The notes beneath the pieces were generated by a model. It had not been told where the DNA came from and did not search any database. It saw only the letters and a program-made list of their open reading frames with translations. A stretch of 5,502 bases of DNA from Marinilabiliales bacterium. Lineage in GTDB: Bacteria > Bacteroidota > Bacteroidia > Bacteroidales > BM523. Where the stretch lies: assembly GCA_002869425.1 (NCBI GenBank), contig PKSZ01000117.1, positions 1 to 5,502 on the forward strand, given 5' to 3'. Positions 5,471-5,502 of this stretch are shown piece after piece. Numbering within the stretch: position 1 is the first letter of the stretch; each line of letters starts with the position of its first letter. Both the position numbers and the translations under genes were made by a program.

Positions 5471-5502
5471 AACCCTTTAAAATCCAAGAAAAATAATTAA
5501 CA

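Larger units (their letters stand above)
5261..5502. other. 242-bp region after rnpB without a confident gene
   Basis: This stretch between the rnpB T-tract and the window edge is AT-rich and holds the 11-bp repeats, the tandem dyads, the minus-strand promoter candidate and the small ORF listed separately. I found no TAnnTTTG box on the plus strand here. On the plus strand only very short frames occur, such as 18 codons from 5400. The next gene lies beyond 5502. Confidence 0.6.

Overview
The window looks like chromosomal DNA from a member of the Bacteroidota, probably near the Bacteroidales/Marinilabiliales. The evidence is low GC, genes without Shine-Dalgarno sequences, several matches to the Bacteroidota -7 promoter box (TAnnTTTG), and a DUF2027-Smr protein and class A RNase P RNA of the kind found in that phylum. 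Species cannot be read from the sequence.

Layout, left to right. (1) 1-573 (+): the C-terminal end of an LtaS-type alkaline-phosphatase/sulfatase-fold membrane enzyme, cut by the window edge. (2) 573-673: a 99-bp spacer with a plausible promoter. (3) 673-2484 (+): a 603-residue membrane-anchored protein with two copies of a Tim44-like module plus four-cysteine zinc ribbon, then a TerB-like helical domain. (4) 2487-2546: a long imperfect hairpin between convergent genes, probably a bidirectional terminator. (5) 2551-3756 (-): a long-form QueA (tRNA queuosine biosynthesis). (6) 3757-3829: a 73-bp divergent promoter region. (7) 3830-4909 (+): a DUF2027-Smr protein. (8) 4929-4936: a perfect -7 box directly after the Smr stop, driving rnpB (4941-5256), whose terminal P1 helix runs into a T-tract. 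(9) 5261-5502: no clear gene, but three 11-bp direct repeats, two TACA-N2-TGTA dyads, a minus-strand promoter-like sequence overlapping the second dyad, and a 34-codon minus-strand ORF.

Most of the window is housekeeping: tRNA modification, tRNA 5' processing and a possible nucleic-acid or ribosome-related Smr protein. The genes do not form one obvious pathway. The less explained parts are the repeated-domain 603-residue protein and the regulatory-looking tail at 5301-5472. I see no CRISPR array, transposase, tRNA gene or defence system.
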